NCBI RefSeq assembly: GCF_900141715.1
Contig: NZ_FQYK01000001.1
Location: forward strand, 496,001-560,000
Source: Algibacter luteus
GTDB taxonomy: Bacteria; Bacteroidota; Bacteroidia; Flavobacteriales; Flavobacteriaceae
Direction: 5' to 3'
DNA: 64,000 nucleotides
The notes beneath the pieces were generated by a model that had not been told where the DNA came from, made no database searches, and saw only the letters and a list, made by a program, of their open reading frames with translations. Positions 54,014 to 62,832 of this stretch are shown piece by piece (the stretch's first letter is position 1; every line of letters begins with the position of its first letter). The position numbers and the translations under genes were made by a program.

Positions 54014-55312
54014 ATGGAACATATTGTAATAATAGGAAATGGTATCTCTGGTGTAACTGCTGCCAGACATATTAGAAAACTTTCAGACAAAAAAATTACC
54101 ATAGTTTCAGCTGAGACCGAATACTTTTTTTCAAGAACAGCGCTCATGTATGTTTACATGGGGCATATGAAATTCGAACACACCCAACCCTACGAAAATT
54201 GGTTTTGGAAAAAAAATAATATCAATCTTAAACAAGGTTTAGTAAATCAAATTGATACTGAACAAAAAACGCTTCATTTTAAAGGTGGTGAATCGCTCAA
54301 TTACGACAAACTAATTATTGCAACAGGTAGTAAACCAAATAAATTTGGATGGCCTGGGCAAGATTTAGATGGCGTTATGGGCATGTATCATAAACAAGAT
54401 CTTGAAAACCTTGAAAAACATGCGCCTAATAATTCTATATGCAAACGTGCCGTAATTGTTGGTGGTGGTTTAATTGGTATTGAACTTGCTGAAATGCTAA
54501 ATTCAAGAGATATTCCAGTAACTTTTTTAGTTAGAGAAGACAGTTTCTGGAATGGTGTTTTGCCGCAAGGAGAAAGTGAAATGATAAATAGACATATAAA
54601 AAATCATCATATCGATTTGCGCCTAAGCACTAATTTAAAAGAAATTAAATCGGATGAAAACGGAAAAGTAAAATCCATTATTATTGAAGAAACTGGTGAA
54701 GAAATTGAATGTAACTTAGTAGGTTTAACCGCAGGAGTAACACCAAATATCGATTTTATAAAAGACTCAAATATTGAAACAGCTAAAGGTGTTAAAGTCA
54801 ACCGTTTTCTAGAAACTAACATCCCCGATATTTATGCCATTGGCGATTGTGCCGAACAACATGAAGGTATTAATGGCCGTAGAACTATTGAAGCTGTTTG
54901 GTATACGGGCCGAATGATGGGAGAAACAGTGGCACAAACCATTTGCAGCAATAGATTAGCTTATAATCCCGGGCATTGGTTCAATTCTGCTAAATTTTTA
55001 GATATTGAATATCAAACTTACGGGTGGGTTTTTTCAAAACCAAGAGAAGATGAAGCGCATTTTCATTGGAAACATGAAGACGACACCAAATGCATCACTG
55101 TTTGCTATAACACTAATACTAATGAATTTCTTGGAATTAACACTTTCGGCATAAGAATGCGTCATGAAATTTTTGATGAATGGTTAACCGAAAAGCGCGA
55201 TGTAGAATATGTGATAAATCATTTACCTGAAGCCAATTTTGACCCTGAATTTTACACTAAATATGAAGCAGAAATTCTTTCTGCTTTTAATAAAAAACTA
55301 CAAACTGTATAG
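54014..55312 (+). CDS. FAD/NAD(P)-dependent oxidoreductase
   Basis: A 432-residue pyridine-nucleotide disulphide oxidoreductase-like flavoprotein. FAD site IIGNGISGVTAARHI (residues 5-19), IIATGSKPN, the NAD(P) site AVIVGGGLIGIELAEML (near residues 153-169) and the second FAD site YAIGDCAEQHEG (near residue 276). No redox-active CxxxxC pair is visible, so it resembles nitrite-reductase- or rubredoxin-reductase-type proteins. It lies 2 bases before the polyferredoxin gene, and the two probably form an electron-transfer unit. Confidence 0.9.
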   Translation: MEHIVIIGNGISGVTAARHIRKLSDKKITIVSAETEYFFSRTALMYVYMGHMKFEHTQPYENWFWKKNNINLKQGLVNQIDTEQKTLHFKGGESLNYDKLIIATGSKPNKFGWPGQDLDGVMGMYHKQDLENLEKHAPNNSICKRAVIVGGGLIGIELAEMLNSRDIPVTFLVREDSFWNGVLPQGESEMINRHIKNHHIDLRLSTNLKEIKSDENGKVKSIIIEETGEEIECNLVGLTAGVTPNIDFIKDSNIETAKGVKVNRFLETNIPDIYAIGDCAEQHEGINGRRTIEAVWYTGRMMGETVAQTICSNRLAYNPGHWFNSAKFLDIEYQTYGWVFSKPREDEAHFHWKHEDDTKCITVCYNTNTNEFLGINTFGIRMRHEIFDEWLTEKRDVEYVINHLPEANFDPEFYTKYEAEILSAFNKKLQTV

Positions 55313-55314
55313 TT

Positions 55315-56904
55315 ATGAGCAATAAATTAAATGAAAGCATGTCTTTAGCGAAACCTGATGCTACGAATATGCCAATCAAACAAAAAATTGCTATAGCCAT
55401 AGGTTTTATAGGGTTATTTCTTTTAACGCTTGCCTTTTTCAACACATCTTTTCCTAGCAAAAACTTGTTTTTAACTTTGGCCTTAGCGTTACTATTTGTT
55501 GGTGTTATTATTTATTCCAGAAGTTCATATTTATCAAAACTAGAAGGCATCAAAAATGACGGCGTTTGGTTTAAATCTATTTCATCTCGAGGGTTTTGGG
55601 GCTGGATTTTAGGTATAGTACTCACCAGTTTTTACATTGTATTATACTTCTATCCAAAATATTTGGGACTAGGAACCAATGGCGAGGAAAACGCAGGTTT
55701 AATTGGTTTTTTTGACCCATTAAGCAAATTATTAAGCGGAAGACCGGCAAGTCAATGGTTTGTTTACGGCACACTTTACACTGTTGCAATTTTGGTATTT
55801 GGTTATAAATTCATTTTAAAATACCGCCACAATCGTTACCAGCAGTTACGTACAATTTCGGTGATGTTTTTTCAATTAGCCTTTGCTTTTTTGATTCCCG
55901 AGTTTATGTATGTCATGAATAGCGATTTGCCTTACTACGACCTAAAATCGATGTGGCCCTTAAATTATTATATTTTTGACGAATGGTCTGTTAAAGGCTT
56001 TCTTTCTAGTGGCAATATTGGGCTAGCTTTTTTGATTTTTGGGATTGTTTCGATTTTTGTGGTCTCACCTATATTGACTTACAAATACGGTAAACGTTGG
56101 TACTGTTCTTGGGTTTGTGGCTGTGGGGGTCTTGCCGAAACAGCAGGCGATTCTTTTAGACAATTATCATCAAAAAAACTATCAGCTTGGAAAATAGAGC
56201 GTTGGTTAATTCATACTGTGCTCGTTTTTTCAGTAATAATGACCACCGCAATGATTTATACCTATTTAGGCTACGATAAAAATGATTTCTGGCTTACTCG
56301 AGGTCTTTTTATTTCCCTAGTTATTGGACTTCTTACATTAGTTTTTACGGGCGTAATACTCTTTAAAAGACATGAATTGGGTAAAGACGCAAAATATGGT
56401 GCCATTGGCTTCTTTGTTGTAATTATGGTTTTGTTATTGATGCATTTTACTGGAACTACCAACCATGTATTTTATATAAAAGGAAGCGCACTGCGTTCTG
56501 CTTACGGTCTTTACATAGGCTCGATATTTTCAGGTGTGATAGGTACTGGTTTTTATCCCATTTTAGGTAATCGGGTATGGTGTCGATTTGGATGCCCTAT
56601 GGCCGCTATTTTAGGGTTCCAACAACGTCTATTTTCAAAATTTAGAATCACAACTAATGGCGGACAATGTATTTCCTGCGGAAATTGTTCAACCTATTGC
56701 GAAATGGGTATTGATGTACGAGCCTATGCCCAAAAAGGAGAAAACATTGTTAGGTCGAGTTGCGTAGGATGTGGTATTTGTGCTGCAGTATGCCCAAGAG
56801 GTGTTTTAAAACTAGAAAACGATAGTATGGATGGACGAATTAATCCGAATGAAATATTACTAGGTAACGATGTCGATTTAATGGATTTGGTGAATAAACA
56901 ATAG
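55315..56904 (+). CDS. Membrane polyferredoxin (NosR/NapH-like 4Fe-4S protein)
   Basis: A 529-residue membrane protein with at least eight hydrophobic segments (residues about 27-60, 85-115, 150-170, 180-200, 235-260, 300-325, 330-350 and 360-380). Cysteine motifs are WYCSWVCGCGGLAE (near residue 262) and WCRFGCPMAA (near 423), then two C-terminal 4Fe-4S motifs: CISCGNCSTYCEMG and CVGCGICAAVCPRG. This is the arrangement of NosR, NapH and CcoG-type proteins, which pass electrons from the membrane. It lacks the N-terminal FMN-binding domain of NosR. Partner is the FAD oxidoreductase 2 bases upstream. Confidence 0.88.
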   Translation: MSNKLNESMSLAKPDATNMPIKQKIAIAIGFIGLFLLTLAFFNTSFPSKNLFLTLALALLFVGVIIYSRSSYLSKLEGIKNDGVWFKSISSRGFWGWILGIVLTSFYIVLYFYPKYLGLGTNGEENAGLIGFFDPLSKLLSGRPASQWFVYGTLYTVAILVFGYKFILKYRHNRYQQLRTISVMFFQLAFAFLIPEFMYVMNSDLPYYDLKSMWPLNYYIFDEWSVKGFLSSGNIGLAFLIFGIVSIFVVSPILTYKYGKRWYCSWVCGCGGLAETAGDSFRQLSSKKLSAWKIERWLIHTVLVFSVIMTTAMIYTYLGYDKNDFWLTRGLFISLVIGLLTLVFTGVILFKRHELGKDAKYGAIGFFVVIMVLLLMHFTGTTNHVFYIKGSALRSAYGLYIGSIFSGVIGTGFYPILGNRVWCRFGCPMAAILGFQQRLFSKFRITTNGGQCISCGNCSTYCEMGIDVRAYAQKGENIVRSSCVGCGICAAVCPRGVLKLENDSMDGRINPNEILLGNDVDLMDLVNKQ

Positions 56905-56976
56905 CTATAAACCCGTTCATTCTAAAACAAAGATATTCAACTCAAATTACTAGTGACTAAAATTAAAAGAATAGGT

Positions 56977-56984
56977 TACCTTTG
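56977..56984 (+). promoter_or_regulatory. -7 element of the GT2 pair
   Basis: TACCTTTG, a full match to TAnnTTTG, 37 bases before the ATG at 57021. The -33 box is not obvious. It suggests the glycosyltransferase genes at 57021-59200 are transcribed separately from the polyferredoxin. Confidence 0.5.
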
Positions 56985-57020
56985 CAACTTTTAAAACAAG
57001 AAAATACGAAGTAGCCTTAA

Positions 57021-57710
57021 ATGACACATATTAAAGTCATCATTCCAGCGTATAACGAAGCTGATTCAATATCTCATGTTATCAATGACATTCCTAGCAA
57101 TGTGAACGAGGTTATTGTTGTAAGTAACAATTCTACCGATGATACTGAATTTAATGCTAAAAAAGCAGGAGCTACAGTTTTAACCGAAACAAATAAAGGC
57201 TATGGCTATGCTTGTTTAAAAGGGATGCAGTATATAAGTGAGCAAAACAAAAAGCCAGATATTATTGTATTTCTTGATGGCGATTATAGTGATTACCCGG
57301 AAGAATTAAACAAAATTGTAGCACCAATAATTAACGACAATATTGATTTTGTTATTGGTGCCCGAGATAAAAAACTTAGAGAAAAAGGTTCTATGACCGT
57401 ACCTCAAATTTTTGGGAATTGGCTTGCCACAACTTTAATGAAGTTGTTTTTTAAAGCTAAATTCACAGATTTAGGGCCTTTTAGAGCCATAAAATACGAA
57501 AAGTTATTAGGATTGAATATGGAAGACAAAACCTATGGCTGGACTGTAGAAATGCAGCTCAAAGCCCTTAAGCAAAATCTCACATATACTGAAATTCCAG
57601 TGAATTACAGAAACAGAATTGGTGTTTCAAAAGTGTCTGGTACGTTAAAAGGTGCTATATTTGCAGGCATTAAAATCTTAAGTTGGATTTTTAAATACAG
57701 TTTTAAATAA
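57021..57710 (+). CDS. GT2 glycosyltransferase (dolichol-phosphate mannose synthase-like)
   Basis: A 229-residue GT-A enzyme. VIIPAYNEADSISHVI (residues 5-20), VVSNNSTDDTEFNAK near residue 34, GYGYACLKGM near residue 60 and the metal site FLDGDYSDYPEE near residue 84 are diagnostic. The FRAIKYEKL and EMQLKAL motifs follow the DPG/DPM synthase group. No membrane domain. Such enzymes transfer mannose or glucose from nucleotide sugar to a polyprenyl phosphate, supplying membrane glycosyltransferases such as that at 59451. Its stop overlaps the next gene's start by one base. Confidence 0.9.
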   Translation: MTHIKVIIPAYNEADSISHVINDIPSNVNEVIVVSNNSTDDTEFNAKKAGATVLTETNKGYGYACLKGMQYISEQNKKPDIIVFLDGDYSDYPEELNKIVAPIINDNIDFVIGARDKKLREKGSMTVPQIFGNWLATTLMKLFFKAKFTDLGPFRAIKYEKLLGLNMEDKTYGWTVEMQLKALKQNLTYTEIPVNYRNRIGVSKVSGTLKGAIFAGIKILSWIFKYSFK

Positions 57711-59200
57711 TGATTTTACAAACAGTAGTTATAGTTATATATACTATTTCGCTCTTACTCATTTTTTTGTATGCTTTAGCGCAGCTAAATCTGTTATTTA
57801 ACTACCTATCGTCAAAAAAGGAAGAAGATGACAGCCCAAAATTCGACTTCTATAATCCAGACGAAATACCTTTTGTAACCATACAACTTCCTGTTTACAA
57901 CGAGATGTATGTTATGAATCGTTTACTTAAAAATATCGCAAAAATAGACTACCCAAAAGATAAATTAGAGATTCAAGTTTTAGATGATTCAACCGATGAA
58001 ACTGTTGAAACCACAAAAGCTCAGATAGAAAAACTTCGATCCAAAGGGTTAGATATTAAACACATTACTAGATTAGATCGCAAAGGGTTCAAAGCAGGAG
58101 CTTTAAAAGAGGGTTTAAAAATTGCTAAAGGCGAGTTTATTGCCATCTTCGATTCAGACTTTCTTCCTAAAAAAGACTGGCTAAAACTTACTGTTCCTTA
58201 TTTTAAAGACGATTCCGTTGGGGTGGTACAAACCCGTTGGGGACATATAAACCGAAACTATTCTATACTCACAAAAATTCAGGCCTTTGCTTTAGATGCG
58301 CATTTCACATTAGAGCAAGTTGGTAGAAACAGCAAAGGACACTTTATAAATTTTAACGGTACAGCAGGCGTTTGGAGAAAAACATGTATTATCGACGCTG
58401 GAAATTGGGAAGGTGACACCCTAACAGAAGATTTAGATTTAAGCTACCGTGCACAACTTAAAAACTGGAAATTCAAGTATTTAGAAGATGTAGAAACTCC
58501 TGCCGAACTTCCCGTAGTCATAAGTGCTGCACGCTCACAACAATTTAGATGGAACAAAGGCGGCGCAGAAAACTTCCGTAAAATGCTTAGTCGCGTCGTA
58601 AAAAGTAAAAATATTTCTGCCAAAACAAAAATTCACGGTTTACTGCATTTACTTAACAGCACCATGTTTTTAAACGTGCTTATTGTAGGGGTATTAAGTA
58701 TCCCAATGCTGTACATTAAAAACGAATATGCCCATTTACGCCCATACTTTTATGTTATGAGTTTTTTCGTAATGAGCACGGTAATCTTTTTTGTTTGCTA
58801 CTGGTTTATGTACAAAAATATTTATGGTAGCGGATTCAAAAATTTTATACGCTACATTGGCATGTTTTTCGTGTTTTTTTCAATAGCCATGGGCTTCTCA
58901 CTGCATAATTCTATAGCAGTTTTAGAAGGTCATTGGGGTAAAAAATCAGAATTTGTACGCACACCAAAATTCAATCTGTCAAAATATAAAGACAATTGGA
59001 AAAACAACAAATACATGAAACGCAACATCTCTGTTCATGTAATTTTCGAAGGGTTACTAATGCTCTATTTTGCATTTGGCATGTATAGCGCTTTTATAGT
59101 AGGCAACCAAGGTGGCGATTTTGGACTTTTCCCATTTCACCTCATGTTATTTATTGGCTTCGGTTATGTCTTTTTTAAATCCTTAGCTTCTAAGGTTTAA
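57710..59200 (+). CDS. Membrane GT2 family glycosyltransferase (cellulose synthase-like)
   Basis: A 496-residue processive-type glycosyltransferase. One N-terminal membrane helix (residues 5-27), a cytoplasmic GT domain with QLPVYNE, QVLDDSTDE, IFDSDFLP (DxD), TEDLDLSYRAQ and QQFRWNKG (Q-x-x-R-W), and about four C-terminal membrane helices (residues about 315-335, 345-365, 385-405 and 440-480). The set of D, D, D, QxxRW motifs is that of cellulose- and glucomannan-synthase-like enzymes. It overlaps the preceding GT2 gene by one base, which suggests a joint product. Confidence 0.9.
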   Translation: MILQTVVIVIYTISLLLIFLYALAQLNLLFNYLSSKKEEDDSPKFDFYNPDEIPFVTIQLPVYNEMYVMNRLLKNIAKIDYPKDKLEIQVLDDSTDETVETTKAQIEKLRSKGLDIKHITRLDRKGFKAGALKEGLKIAKGEFIAIFDSDFLPKKDWLKLTVPYFKDDSVGVVQTRWGHINRNYSILTKIQAFALDAHFTLEQVGRNSKGHFINFNGTAGVWRKTCIIDAGNWEGDTLTEDLDLSYRAQLKNWKFKYLEDVETPAELPVVISAARSQQFRWNKGGAENFRKMLSRVVKSKNISAKTKIHGLLHLLNSTMFLNVLIVGVLSIPMLYIKNEYAHLRPYFYVMSFFVMSTVIFFVCYWFMYKNIYGSGFKNFIRYIGMFFVFFSIAMGFSLHNSIAVLEGHWGKKSEFVRTPKFNLSKYKDNWKNNKYMKRNISVHVIFEGLLMLYFAFGMYSAFIVGNQGGDFGLFPFHLMLFIGFGYVFFKSLASKV

Positions 59201-59204
59201 ATTA

Positions 59205-59310
59205 TTTGGGCGCCTGCCTGCCGGCAGGCAGGTTACCACAAGGGTCGCGCTTTCACTACTCGCTTCCTCCTGCGTCGGCGAGCTCAAACATGTCGTTCAA
59301 TCGCTAAAGC
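59205..59310 (+). repeat. REP-like palindromic repeat, copy C
   Basis: Begins TTTGGGCGCC with the same perfect CCTGCCTGCC/GGCAGGCAGG palindrome as copy A and the shared TTACCACAAGGGTCG. The interior differs (CGCTTTCACTA, then CTCGC ... GCGAG hairpin), and it ends TTCAATCGCTAAAGC, corresponding to ACAATCCCTAACGC of the other copies. It starts 5 bases after the cellulose-synthase-like gene and fills much of the 250-base gap before 59451; the rest of that gap shows nothing else. Confidence 0.8.
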
Positions 59311-59450
59311 AAAACGTATGAGTTCGCGAAATCATAAAGTATCCTACTTAGCAACTTATTAAAAATAAAGTAAATCGTGATTTTATTCTGTCTATCAAAA
59401 GGAGTAAGTTTCTATTCATCATCACAAACAAATAATCATATATTTACGGC

Positions 59451-60839
59451 ATGCTTTTAAACCCATCGTTTTTAAAACTAAATAAAACGCCATTACTCAT
59501 GGTGTTGTTATGCCTAGTTTTTTATTGGGTTTTCGCTTACAATTTAGTTAGAACGGATTATATAAAACTCCTATCGCTTTACATCGCTCTATTTGTTTTG
59601 TTCTATAAACTCGTACAGCGTTTCAAAAATAACAGCTCATTTTTAACTTATTTAGCTTTTGGGTTTCGCGCTATTTTTATTTTAGCCATCCCTAATCTAT
59701 CTCAAGATTTTTATCGATTTATTTGGGACGGCCGTATGATTTTAGAAGGTTTCAATCCGTATTTACATACCGTAGAATCGTTTATAAGTCAAGGCCAATT
59801 TCCAGTAGCTCAAGCGCAAGAATTACGAGCAGGTATGGGGTTTTTAAATGCATCACATTACACTAATTATCCACCTATTAATCAATTGTGTTTTGTTATT
59901 GCTGGTTTATTTGCAGGTAAAAGTATCTTAGGATCGGTGATTGTTATGCGAATCATAATTATAGCTGCAGATTTCGGAACACTCTATTTTGGAAAACGAC
60001 TACTGCAACAACTTAAAACCCCAGTTTACCACATTTTTTGGTATATTTTAAATCCGTTTATTATTATTGAACTAACAGGTAATCTTCATTTTGAAGGTGT
60101 TATGATTTTCTTTCTTATTTGGAGCATGTACTTGCTATATTCCAGAAAGTGGGCATGGGCTGCAGTGGTTTTAGCCTTCTCAATTTCGGTAAAATTGATT
60201 CCATTAATATTCTTGCCCTTGTTTTTTCAATGGTTTACAAAACAGGATGCTTCAATTTCATATTTTAATCGCATTTCAAAATTATTAGGATTCTACAGCA
60301 TTGTTGGAATTACTACTCTATTACTATTTGCTCCTTTTCATTCCTCTCAGTTTATAGAAAATTACACCCAAACTGTTGCACTTTGGTTCCAAAATTTTGA
60401 GTTCAATGCGAGTTTATATTATATCGCCAAAGCCATTGGTTACTCTTTCCGGGGTTATAACGAAATCGCAATTATAGGAAAAGCAACAGCGCTAATTGTG
60501 CTGTTATTTGTATTAGCAGTTACTTTTATTCGAAAAAATGAATCGTTTATTGCACTCATTACAGCCATGTTATTGGTGCTTTCTTTTTACTACTTTACTG
60601 CAACAACAATTCACCCTTGGTATTTGGCAACACTTTTAATTTTGTCTGTTTTTACAAAATACAAATTCCCATTAGTTTGGAGTTTTGTAATTATACTTAG
60701 TTATTTAGCTTATGTGAATCTAAATTCAGCTGATAAGTCTGAAAACTTATTCGTCATTGCTTTAGAATATACCGTTGTTTACGGTGTGTTTATTTGGGAA
60801 GCGTTCATAAAAAAGGCCCCCAGAAATCTGGAAGCCTAA
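59451..60839 (+). CDS. Polytopic GT87-like membrane mannosyltransferase
   Basis: A 462-residue membrane protein with about eleven hydrophobic segments. QDFYRFIWDGRMILEGFNPY (near residues 84-103) carries the aspartate-rich first loop typical of GT-C glycosyltransferases (GT39/87 type) using polyprenyl-phosphate sugars, and HYTNYPPINQL and ATTIHPWYLATLL are further conserved loops. The GT2 gene at 57021 could make its lipid-linked sugar. The last codons of the gene also form the minus-strand terminator of the next gene. Confidence 0.83.
   Translation: MLLNPSFLKLNKTPLLMVLLCLVFYWVFAYNLVRTDYIKLLSLYIALFVLFYKLVQRFKNNSSFLTYLAFGFRAIFILAIPNLSQDFYRFIWDGRMILEGFNPYLHTVESFISQGQFPVAQAQELRAGMGFLNASHYTNYPPINQLCFVIAGLFAGKSILGSVIVMRIIIIAADFGTLYFGKRLLQQLKTPVYHIFWYILNPFIIIELTGNLHFEGVMIFFLIWSMYLLYSRKWAWAAVVLAFSISVKLIPLIFLPLFFQWFTKQDASISYFNRISKLLGFYSIVGITTLLLFAPFHSSQFIENYTQTVALWFQNFEFNASLYYIAKAIGYSFRGYNEIAIIGKATALIVLLFVLAVTFIRKNESFIALITAMLLVLSFYYFTATTIHPWYLATLLILSVFTKYKFPLVWSFVIILSYLAYVNLNSADKSENLFVIALEYTVVYGVFIWEAFIKKAPRNLEA
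60812..60837 (-). terminator. Terminator of the small exported-protein gene, inside the neighbouring gene
   Basis: AGGC...CCAG and CTGG...GCCT pair on the minus strand with loop AAAT-type, followed by a run of T (complement of 60808-60814). It ends the leftward transcript of 60872-61249 and overlaps the last coding bases and stop codon of the GT87-like gene. Confidence 0.6.
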
Positions 60840-60871
60840 TATTGATCTAAAACTGTAATCTATCTTTAAAA

Positions 60872-61249
60872 TTAAAGTTTTTCTAGTTTAGTGATGGTGT
60901 TAATTTCATCTTCATCATCCATGTTATCTTCGTCTTTTGAAAGTTTTAAATCTCTATTAAAAGTGATTTTGAACTTAGCGCCTACTAAAGAATTATCGTT
61001 TAAATTAAAGGCACTCAATACATCTTCTTCAACTTGTTGAAAAGTTAACATATGCTCTTCACCATCTTTACCTGTAGCTATAAAATTATAACCATAATCT
61101 TCTTTACCGTCAAAAGTAGCATAAACAACCAAACCTTCTTGAGCAACCACCGTTTCAGAAGTATTAGAAACCATTGCAGAATTAAAACTAGATAGTGAGA
61201 ATAAAGCCAATATTAATCCACTAATTAACATTATTTTTTTTGCGTTCAT
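60872..61249 (-). CDS. Small exported protein, paralogue of 62594-62815
   Basis: A 125-residue protein with a signal peptide (residues 1-about 27) and a mature part of about 95 residues. Residues 67-99 (MLTFQQVEEDVLSAFNL, SLVGAKFKITF) align with residues 24-55 of the cytoplasmic protein at 62594-62815 (ELSFEEVHPRVLKQFDL, SLRETEFRITF); both end in an acidic stretch and a KLEKL/SLKPL tail. The family is not one I can name. An Asp/Glu-rich segment (residues about 105-117) may bind cations. It has its own terminator. Confidence 0.75.
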   Translation of the reverse strand: MNAKKIMLISGLILALFSLSSFNSAMVSNTSETVVAQEGLVVYATFDGKEDYGYNFIATGKDGEEHMLTFQQVEEDVLSAFNLNDNSLVGAKFKITFNRDLKLSKDEDNMDDEDEINTITKLEKL

Positions 61250-61393
61250 TTTTAAAAAAATAAAATTTTATAAATATTATTATTCAGTAATTACTAAACA
61301 CCAAGCCCGAATTGCTTTGAGATGACTTCAACCTGAAACCACCTGGTAATCATTGCATTAAATATACGTTTTATTCCTTTTGTTCAGATTAAA

Positions 61394-62173
61394 TTATGTA
61401 AAAATTTTTGCTATAAATAAATCAATAACTTCAATAACAATCAGGATAATAATAATCCATTCTAGTCGACTACTTTCTTTATGATCCATAATATCTTTAA
61501 AGAGTTCTAAGTTTTCTTTAATAATTTCAATGCGATCATGTATTAATCGGTACCTATCTTTTAAATCGAAAGAACGTTTTAAATCTTGGTTTAATCTATT
61601 AAGTTGTTCATTTTCCCAAGTAATTTCAGGAGAATCGAAAATATATAAGTTCTCTGAAATTTTATTTTTAATGTTCAACACCCTACCAATAAAACGTTTT
61701 AATTTATTTCCAGTGATATCTAGCTTGCCTTTTTCTTCAAGGTAAGCAGTGTGTGTATTGGTTTCATTAAGCAACTCTTCAGTAATCTCAGAATACCTAT
61801 CTAAAGCAACAGATTGGGATGTGTTTAACATAACCAAACGAATCATTTCTTCGTTTAGACTAGGCAAAACAATTTTATCAAACTCTAGTTTAATGGTGTT
61901 TGGTTTAACAATAACCTCAATAGATTCGGATAATTTATCAAAAAAGTAATGTGTGCAAAAAGGCTTAATTTCTTGCAAAATTTGGTCAATGGCGTTTTTT
62001 TCAACATTAAAAAAACTTACCATTCCGTACTGAAAAAGATATACAAAAGCATCATCTGATACTTTGTAATACAACTCATCACTATCTTGAAAGCGTAATC
62101 GCCATGTTAAATGCGTTTTACTTTCTTTTATATTGATGGCACTTGCTACTTGATAAGCAACAGTTACGTACAT
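61394..62173 (-). CDS. RMD1/YagE (DUF155) family protein
   Basis: A 259-residue protein with a DUF155 domain (residues about 40-215; FVYLFQYGMVSFFNV and EYEITEELLNETN-type stretch) and a single C-terminal membrane helix (residues 237-257). The RLIHDRIEIIKENLELFKDIMD coiled region precedes it (given in part). Yeast RMD1-type proteins are mitochondrial or microtubule associated; bacterial function is unknown. Its start overlaps the VOC gene stop by one base, so the two are coupled. Confidence 0.82.
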   Translation of the reverse strand: MYVTVAYQVASAINIKESKTHLTWRLRFQDSDELYYKVSDDAFVYLFQYGMVSFFNVEKNAIDQILQEIKPFCTHYFFDKLSESIEVIVKPNTIKLEFDKIVLPSLNEEMIRLVMLNTSQSVALDRYSEITEELLNETNTHTAYLEEKGKLDITGNKLKRFIGRVLNIKNKISENLYIFDSPEITWENEQLNRLNQDLKRSFDLKDRYRLIHDRIEIIKENLELFKDIMDHKESSRLEWIIIILIVIEVIDLFIAKIFT

Positions 62174-62583
62174 TATGAATTAAAAATGTCTTTTGGAGTT
62201 TTAAAACTTTTAAATTCCAACATATAATCGTTAGGATCTTTGACAAAAAAGGATTGGTGTTCACCAGTTTTATCCTTTAAGAATACCGATTCAGTTACTA
62301 AATCTAAATTCTGCTCTTTTAGTTTTTTATAAACTGAATTCCAAGTTTCTGAATCTAAAATGACTCCAAAATGGAATGACGGCAGTATTTTACCTTCAAA
62401 CACGTAATTAGGATTACTAAAATTAAATTTCCCTGATTTAATGAAAGTCATTTGATGTCCATACAAATTTACATCAACCCAATTTTGGGTTTTTCTCCCC
62501 AGAGAAGCACCAATATTGGTGTAAAAACTGCTAGTCTCTCTTACACTCTGGCAAGGTAAAGACATGTGGAAAGCTGTTTGCAT
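62173..62583 (-). CDS. VOC family protein (glyoxalase-like)
   Basis: A 136-residue single-unit vicinal-oxygen-chelate protein. Beta-alpha-beta-beta-beta modules cover residues 4-60 and 70-126. Candidate metal ligands are His6 (AFHMSLPC) and His72 (SFHFGV), and Glu123 (YMLEFKS). SFFVKDPNDYMLEFK near residue 113 is the typical end of the family. The reaction is not predictable. Next gene overlaps its stop by one base. Confidence 0.88.
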   Translation of the reverse strand: MQTAFHMSLPCQSVRETSSFYTNIGASLGRKTQNWVDVNLYGHQMTFIKSGKFNFSNPNYVFEGKILPSFHFGVILDSETWNSVYKKLKEQNLDLVTESVFLKDKTGEHQSFFVKDPNDYMLEFKSFKTPKDIFNS

Positions 62584-62593
62584 ATTGCATAAA

Positions 62594-62815
62594 TTAAAGA
62601 GGTTTTAAACTTTCTACTCTATAGATAGGATTCTCGTCGTCACCATCTTCAATGAAGGTGATTCTAAACTCCGTTTCTCTTAAGCTTTTGTCATTTTTTA
62701 AATCAAATTGTTTTAATACGCGAGGATGTACTTCCTCAAAAGAGAGTTCCTCTCCATTTTCAAACCAAAACTTGTAAAGACCGTTTTTGTAAGACTTAAA
62801 AACAGCTGTTCTCAT
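62594..62815 (-). CDS. Small cytoplasmic protein, paralogue of 60872-61249
   Basis: A 73-residue protein without a signal peptide. Its sequence from residue 24 aligns with the C-terminal two thirds of the exported protein at 60872-61249 (ELSFEEVHPRVLKQFDL versus MLTFQQVEEDVLSAFNL; EFRITFIED versus KFKITFNRD). It begins 17 bases after the acidic protein gene and ends 10 bases from the VOC gene, in one leftward operon. No named family is recognised; the aromatic and acidic composition suggests a small beta-barrel or OB-like fold, but this is only a guess. Confidence 0.72.
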   Translation of the reverse strand: MRTAVFKSYKNGLYKFWFENGEELSFEEVHPRVLKQFDLKNDKSLRETEFRITFIEDGDDENPIYRVESLKPL

Positions 62816-62832
62816 AGTACTTTATTTTTATT

